Below, in pieces: positions 6,692 through 10,501 of a stretch of 10,501 bases of DNA. The stretch spans positions 20,527 to 31,027 of the forward strand of contig NVVG01000008.1 in assembly GCA_002402125.1 (NCBI GenBank), written 5' to 3'. This stretch comes from Moraxellaceae bacterium. GTDB lineage: Bacteria > Pseudomonadota > Gammaproteobacteria > Pseudomonadales > Ketobacteraceae. The position numbers and the translations under genes were made by a program. Under the pieces are notes generated by a model. That model searched no databases and was not told where the DNA came from. It saw nothing but the letters and a program-made list of their open reading frames with translations. Every line of letters begins with the position of its first letter. Position 1 is the stretch's first letter.

Positions 6692-7690
6692 TTATCCGTT
6701 CCAACTAAGTACCGCTCCCGCACTATAATCCCCCGCGTGAGAAAAACCACTGAGCAATATTTTTGTTCCAGGTTTGATGCGTCCGCTATCAAGACCCAAT
6801 GTTAGGCTGATGGGGATGCCCGCGCCAAATAGATTGCCGTGATCAGGCAATGTATTGATGTGTTGATCCTCATCTAGTTGAATGGCTTCACGCCAATTGC
6901 GTAGAAAAATGCGGTTGGGTTGATTGGTGATAAGGGTATCTATGTTTGAGGCTTGAAGATCTGCTAATGCTAAGGCCTCATACATGACTTCTGGTACAAG
7001 TTTGTTGCCTCTGGCGATTACGGAGGATATTTTTTCTTCACCAAAATCGATGTTGAATGCGGTCGTGCCAGGTTGCCACCAGTCTCTACCGTCACTGGTA
7101 ACAATTTTCATGTCGTTGGCATACTCGCCATGAGTTTTTGTGACTATGGAGTGGATTGGGTTGCGGTCACCTTTAACGAAATAGGCGGCCCCACAGCCGT
7201 CTCCTGGTACCGCGCTTTGAGGAAGTTTTAGATTGTCATCCTGACCGCATATTCTACCTGCGGCAGTTTGTATATTGCAGATAATAGCGGATTTTGCCTC
7301 GGTACTATTCAAGATCATTTGTGCAAGTTCCATCATGAAAATAAATGAAACACAGCCGCCGTTTTGCAGGTCATAAACAGTTTTTGGTTTTAGTCCTAAG
7401 GCACCAACAATCGCTGCACCACAGCCGACAAAAGGAATGTCCGGAATGGTGACATTGGTAATCAGCACGTCGACGTCGTTAACAAGGTTTAGATTTAATT
7501 TTTCTTTGAGTGAGTTGATAGCAGCTGTCGCCATGGTGGTGGCGGATTCTGTGTCTTTTATGTGGCGACGTAATTTGGTTCCACGAAACATCGGATGGCG
7601 TTTGATGCCAGACGCATTCATGAAGTGTTCGTTATCGATGATGGTCTCTGGTAGAAAGCTCGCTGCGCCTACCAAGCTAATAGTTTGCAT
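6692..7690 (-). CDS. KAS III (FabH-like) condensing enzyme or acyltransferase, His replaced by Asn
   Basis: A 332-residue thiolase-fold protein of the 3-oxoacyl-ACP synthase III type and of normal FabH length. The nucleophilic Cys113 lies in YDLQNGGCVSF, where FabH has D-x-x-x-x-C. The C-terminal half keeps the Asn of the triad (Asn286 in DHGNLFGAG) and the glycine-rich end GFSHAGDYSAGA. Where FabH has the catalytic His in a P-H-Q-A-N motif, this protein reads T-N-Q-P-N with Asn256, so the triad is Cys-Asn-Asn by alignment. That predicts loss or change of decarboxylative Claisen activity and would suit an acyl transfer to a small-molecule hydroxyl, thiol or amine, or an unusual condensation; this is inference. 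AGGT precedes the ATG by nine bases. It lies 33 bases after the SRPBCC gene and 31 before the small ORF. Confidence 0.88.
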   Translation of the reverse strand: MQTISLVGAASFLPETIIDNEHFMNASGIKRHPMFRGTKLRRHIKDTESATTMATAAINSLKEKLNLNLVNDVDVLITNVTIPDIPFVGCGAAIVGALGLKPKTVYDLQNGGCVSFIFMMELAQMILNSTEAKSAIICNIQTAAGRICGQDDNLKLPQSAVPGDGCGAAYFVKGDRNPIHSIVTKTHGEYANDMKIVTSDGRDWWQPGTTAFNIDFGEEKISSVIARGNKLVPEVMYEALALADLQASNIDTLITNQPNRIFLRNWREAIQLDEDQHINTLPDHGNLFGAGIPISLTLGLDSGRIKPGTKILLSGFSHAGDYSAGAVLSWNG

Positions 7691-7723
7691 TATGGGTTAC
7701 CTAAGATTGTATTGTGGCGAGTG

Positions 7724-8380
7724 TTAAGATTGATTGGCGTGCCGATACTCGAGAATCTTTTTTAAATTTTGCATCTCGATGGTGTGGCCGGCGTAAAACA
7801 TTGGCCACATGTCGCCAACCCAAACTTTGCGGTCAGTAGGTGCTAACTCAGGGTGTGGGTTATTATTGTAATAAGGGTGGCAGCAGTTGGTCCACAGAAC
7901 TACAGAACCTGGTTTGCCAAATACTAGCTCGGCAGGAACAACCCTCATGAGATAAATCATCCATAATTTTTTTTCTTGGTCCCAGGCGCAATGATAATCT
8001 ACGGTCATGGCATCGGGAGAGCAAACGGTGCGACAAAAGCATTTAGTTTTTCCGCCGATAGCATCGGTAAAGGTGTATACATCGTCCTGCTCGCTGTATT
8101 CCATGTCCCGCAGGCTGAAGGTCCATTCTAGAAAATTCGATGTTTCTGCAAGATACTGGTAAACCTTTTCAGGCGGGCAGTTGATGTATTCCTGGATTGA
8201 ACAATAGTCACCATATACCTTGTCATGTGGGTAGACTGCGTGTGTCATTTCCATGCAGAGTTCCTGCATGTCTTCCTTTTCTGTGTCTTCTATACGGCAT
8301 AAATCGGGGATATCTAAAATAATCGGCTGGAATATCCTGTTGTTGGGTTTTGTAGCCTGGGCTGAGGTATCGGTAGACAT
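7724..8380 (-). CDS. SRPBCC-fold (START/polyketide-cyclase-like) protein
   Basis: A 218-residue soluble protein. Residues about 58-95 (SIQEYINCPPEKVYQYL, then SNFLEWTFSLRDM) fit the opening strand and helices of the SRPBCC fold, and residues 196-213 fit its long C-terminal helix (HTIEMQNLKKILEYRH). It has a preceding 55-residue extension. The fold binds hydrophobic ligands; relatives include polyketide aromatases/cyclases and lipid carriers. As first gene of the block it could cyclise, dehydrate or carry the cluster intermediate, but no catalytic residues can be assigned. Unusually for a cytosolic protein it has ten Cys (28, 42, 60, 68, 114, 116, 120, 131, 166, 167), including CFC and adjacent CC, which could bind metal or simply be incidental. 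GGAA lies about five bases before the ATG. There is no signal peptide. Confidence 0.7.
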   Translation of the reverse strand: MSTDTSAQATKPNNRIFQPIILDIPDLCRIEDTEKEDMQELCMEMTHAVYPHDKVYGDYCSIQEYINCPPEKVYQYLAETSNFLEWTFSLRDMEYSEQDDVYTFTDAIGGKTKCFCRTVCSPDAMTVDYHCAWDQEKKLWMIYLMRVVPAELVFGKPGSVVLWTNCCHPYYNNNPHPELAPTDRKVWVGDMWPMFYAGHTIEMQNLKKILEYRHANQS

Positions 8381-8515
8381 AGTTATTCCAATTGGTTGTC
8401 AATAATATTGATATTTTTGTTGCTGAGCCTTATTAATACGTGGGTAGTGTGAATACAAAAAAAGGTTCAATGCAATATAAACATAACTGGAATATTTAGA
8501 AGTATCTAGGAGGAT
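8381..8515 (-). promoter_or_regulatory. Probable promoter/operator region of the biosynthetic block
   Basis: This 135-base AT-rich gap separates the outer-membrane protein gene from the SRPBCC gene. On the minus strand it holds an eight-T run after TTGAACC, a weak -35/-10 pair (TTGTAT, 17 bases, TAATAA), a perfect 6+1+6 palindrome TCAATAATATTGA (8400-8412) and CCAATTGG (8389-8396) next to the start codon. No clear terminator stem precedes the T-run, so readthrough from the upstream gene pair cannot be excluded. The palindromes could bind a regulator; that is only a suggestion. Confidence 0.3.
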
Positions 8516-9259
8516 TTAGAAATGATAGGAAAATGCCGCTAACCAACCAGGGTTGGCATCGTCTCCGTAGGTATCGGTTGCAACGCTTGAGGCCCAATGA
8601 TAGAAAATATAGCTGTTGAATTGATGGTAGGTATGCTGAAGACCTGTGTGAATAAAATCATAAGCAGAGCCTACGAAGTCGCTAATGTCCCAATGACCAA
8701 TATGGGTTGAGTATGACAGTGTAGGTGTGAGGGGATAGGTGTGGCGTACTTCATACAGTGTGCTGTGAAAATTCAGCCCGTAGCTATTATCCGAATAGGC
8801 AATATTAAACTGGATGCGGTCTTGATAGTTTACACCACAGACATATTCGTAGAATTCGCTATCAAAGCCAAGCTTGCCACCAATAAAGCTGTAGTGGGTC
8901 GCCATACAATAGCTACTCCAATCTATGTCGATATTGAGCTTGTAACCCAGCGATAGGTTGCTTTCGCCTTCGGGCCCTCTCGCTTGCTTTACCTTTGTTT
9001 GGCTGACCCAGCCATTAATGAATGCTCCGCTGACATGGTTATATTGAAGGCTGGCCTGGATGCTGGGTTGGTTTTGGGACAAAGTGACACCACGGTAAAC
9101 ATAGTCTGACCTCCAGCCAATGTAACCATTAATCTTGTGAGAGGAGATTGTAGAGGACGAGGTGATTGGCACCGCAGAGAGAGCGGCATTCGGTGAGTAG
9201 GTGAATAGAAAAAGTAAAAAGCAGGCTGCGGATTTTAAGATAGGATCACTCACTTTCAT
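8516..9259 (-). CDS. TorF-type (Gcw_chp) outer-membrane protein, putative porin
   Basis: A 247-residue predicted outer-membrane beta-barrel. A signal peptide is clear: MKVSDPILK, hydrophobic core ACFLLFLFTY, and a likely signal peptidase I site after AALSA (about residue 29). The mature start GYIGWRSDYVYRGVTLSQNQPSIQ matches the hallmark opening strands of the TorF/Gcw_chp family; then come alternating aromatic strands and a terminal Phe (SYHF), the usual C-terminal signal for BAM-assisted insertion. The size fits the family. Function in this family is poorly known; a porin or channel role is a name, not a demonstrated activity. The ATG overlaps the TGA of the upstream protease gene (ATGA) and has no strong ribosome binding site of its own, so translational coupling is likely. 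The pairing suggests both act in the cell envelope. Confidence 0.82.
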   Translation of the reverse strand: MKVSDPILKSAACFLLFLFTYSPNAALSAVPITSSSTISSHKINGYIGWRSDYVYRGVTLSQNQPSIQASLQYNHVSGAFINGWVSQTKVKQARGPEGESNLSLGYKLNIDIDWSSYCMATHYSFIGGKLGFDSEFYEYVCGVNYQDRIQFNIAYSDNSYGLNFHSTLYEVRHTYPLTPTLSYSTHIGHWDISDFVGSAYDFIHTGLQHTYHQFNSYIFYHWASSVATDTYGDDANPGWLAAFSYHF

Positions 9260-10501
9260 AGTTGACTACACTTGCCTGATATTACTGAGGGTAAAAGTGA
9301 TGCTGTTATACAATAGGGGTCTGGTTTTTTATGGGTAAAGATCTGCATTGTTTCTGCTGCTGTTAGACCTGGATAGGCTTGTTTTAATAATGCGGTCACA
9401 CCTGAAACATAGGCTGTTGCTATGGAATTTCCGGTATAGAAATCATAGAGATTATTGGGTGCGGTAGAGAGTTGTTCTTCTCCTGGGGCCTGAATGTCTG
9501 CGTCTTTGGAAATTTTACCGATGCTTGATGAGGATATGACCTGCGGTAACTTTGCGGGGAAGTTCAGCGCGGTATTTGTGTGTTCTGCGGCGATCACAAT
9601 AATGCCCTTTTCAATTAGCTTAACGATGATTCTTTCGATTAAAGGATCGTCTGGGCCGCTTAGGCTTAAGTTTATTATGTCGACGTCTGCTTGTAATGCA
9701 AATAGCAATGCTTTGGCTAACGTAAAAGAGTTGCAATTGGCTTTGGTGTTGACGTGGTTGTTGATTTTGCCGTTAACTATCTCATTAGTCTGATTGTACC
9801 AGCATGCTTTTAGTATCAATAAAGAGGCATTGGGAGCGACGCCAACAATGCCTGTCTGATTGTTAGGTTTTGCCGCGATGATTCCTGCAATGGCAGTGCC
9901 ATGTTTATCGCTTAGAAACGTTGCCGAGTCATTGTTAACAAAATTTCTTGCTATGGTTACCTGGTCTTCAAGATCTTGGTGTTCTATGTCTGCCCCGGTA
10001 TCAACAATAGCGACCTTGATACCATTGCCATTAAATTTCTGGTGTAGTGCCACAATGTTTTTTTTTATACCGTTGAACTGCGCTTCAAAATAGGGATCGT
10101 TATACAGATCTGCTTTCTGTTGGTTTGGCGTTGAGAGTGTTTGAAATGTATTGAGGGGCTGCACTAGTTCAACTCGAGCATCTTTGGCCAAGGCGGTAAT
10201 TAAGGTTGATAAATCTACCCCTTCGGGCGCAGCCATTATTTGACAATATATACCTAGTGGGCTCATCGGCCAGCCATCTATCGCCTTCAGAGAGTAATCA
10301 TTGGCAATATTTGCCATGATCTTTCTGGTGGCAAGAGGGAGATTATAACTATTTTTCAGTGCATAAGGTTTACCACCTAACCCGATATTGGATTGAGTAT
10401 TTTCTGCTGAGTATTTGATGTTTATCAACACTAGCTGATCGCTTTGTGCAAACGCTTGTTCTGTCGATATCGCTAGATTTGGTGAGCGTAAAGAACAGCC
10501 A
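9256..10501 (-). CDS. S8 (subtilisin-family) serine peptidase, probable lipoprotein, 5' end outside the window
   Basis: A subtilase with a visible propeptide-like N-terminal region (about 100 residues after the in-frame GTG at 10431) and a catalytic domain. Numbered from that GTG: Asp144 in AIVDTG, His177 in DKHGTAIAG and Ser336 in TGNSIATAYVSG form the triad in family order. The position of the oxyanion-hole Asn (usually A-A-G-N) reads A-A-E-H, so Asn appears replaced by His284. The frame stays open upstream of the GTG to the window edge, reading GCSLRSPNLAISTEQAFAQ; Gly-Cys-Ser suggests the end of a lipobox, so the true start is beyond 10501 and the GTG is internal. The protein would then be a periplasm-facing lipoprotein; Ser after Cys suits outer-membrane sorting. 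The C-terminus ends soon after the Ser helix. The substrate is unknown. It is the first visible gene of a coupled pair with the TorF-type protein. Confidence 0.85.
   Translation of the reverse strand, partial: GCSLRSPNLAISTEQAFAQSDQLVLINIKYSAENTQSNIGLGGKPYALKNSYNLPLATRKIMANIANDYSLKAIDGWPMSPLGIYCQIMAAPEGVDLSTLITALAKDARVELVQPLNTFQTLSTPNQQKADLYNDPYFEAQFNGIKKNIVALHQKFNGNGIKVAIVDTGADIEHQDLEDQVTIARNFVNNDSATFLSDKHGTAIAGIIAAKPNNQTGIVGVAPNASLLILKACWYNQTNEIVNGKINNHVNTKANCNSFTLAKALLFALQADVDIINLSLSGPDDPLIERIIVKLIEKGIIVIAAEHTNTALNFPAKLPQVISSSSIGKISKDADIQAPGEEQLSTAPNNLYDFYTGNSIATAYVSGVTALLKQAYPGLTAAETMQIFTHKKPDPYCITASLLPSVISGKCSQL

Larger units (their letters stand above)
3359..8380 (-). other. Putative biosynthetic operon: SRPBCC - KAS III - small ORF - ThDP enzyme - P450
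   Basis: Five minus-strand genes run without a convincing internal terminator and with near-uniform spacing in transcription order (33, 31, -4 and 30 bases). The combination of a ThDP-dependent carboligase, a KAS III-like enzyme lacking the FabH His, an SRPBCC ligand-binding protein and a P450 is not a known primary-metabolism unit and has the make-up of a small specialised-metabolite cluster. The nearest precedent known to me is the Xenorhabdus xenocyloin pathway, where a ThDP enzyme forms an acyloin and KAS III-like proteins acylate it. No PKS, NRPS, carrier protein, ferredoxin, transporter or regulator gene is visible within the block. The product is unknown. Confidence 0.6.

Noticed and set aside
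8446..8470. T-run on the minus strand after the outer-membrane protein gene as an intrinsic terminator
   Set aside because: The eight T are not preceded by a stable GC stem; the sequence before them is AT-rich and unpaired.
9494..9793. 99-codon plus-strand open frame opposite the protease gene
   Set aside because: Antisense to a conserved catalytic domain, with low-complexity hydrophobic composition and no ribosome binding site; a shadow of the real gene.

Overview
The window reads as chromosomal DNA of a free-living, probably marine gammaproteobacterium. The pointers are a patatin-like lipase with an N-terminal DUF3336-type region, a protein of the 'FFLEELY motif' type, a TorF-type outer-membrane protein, mid-range GC and GGAG/GAGGT-type ribosome binding sites. 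The order-level guess (Pseudomonadales/Cellvibrionales-like) is inference from remembered family distributions, not from a search. I see no tRNA, rRNA, CRISPR array, transposase or integrase.

Left third (1-3300, plus strand) looks like ordinary chromosomal content: a hotdog-fold acyl-CoA thioesterase, a DUF3336/patatin phospholipase followed by a clear intrinsic terminator, a 342-base gap holding a hairpin and a possible 28-residue ORF, and an uncharacterised FFLEELY-type protein. The strands then meet: this block converges on a long minus-strand block with a gap of only 58 bases.

Middle (3359-8380, minus strand, transcribed right to left) is a compact operon that looks like an accessory biosynthetic gene cluster: SRPBCC-domain protein, KAS III/FabH-like condensing enzyme, a 45-residue small ORF, ThDP enzyme of the acetolactate-synthase type, and a soluble cytochrome P450. 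Spacings are 33, 31, -4 and 30 bases. A ThDP enzyme (C-C bond formation between a 2-keto acid and an aldehyde or keto acid) next to a KAS III-like acyltransferase recalls the acyloin-forming xenocyloin pathway of Xenorhabdus. My inference is an acyloin-like or alpha-hydroxyketone metabolite that is acylated and then oxidised by the P450. The KAS III has Asn where FabH has its catalytic His, which argues against standard fatty-acid initiation. The small ORF has an excellent ribosome binding site, overlaps the ThDP gene by GTGA, and ends across a perfect 8-bp hairpin that sequesters the ThDP gene's own ribosome binding site, a layout that suggests translational coupling.

Right end (8516-10501, minus strand) is an ATGA-overlapping pair: a subtilisin-family (S8) protease whose start lies beyond the window edge and whose visible N-terminus begins Gly-Cys-Ser as in a lipoprotein, and a small TorF-type outer-membrane protein. 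They lie upstream of the cluster in the same direction, but a 135-base gap separates them from it, so shared transcription is possible but unproven.
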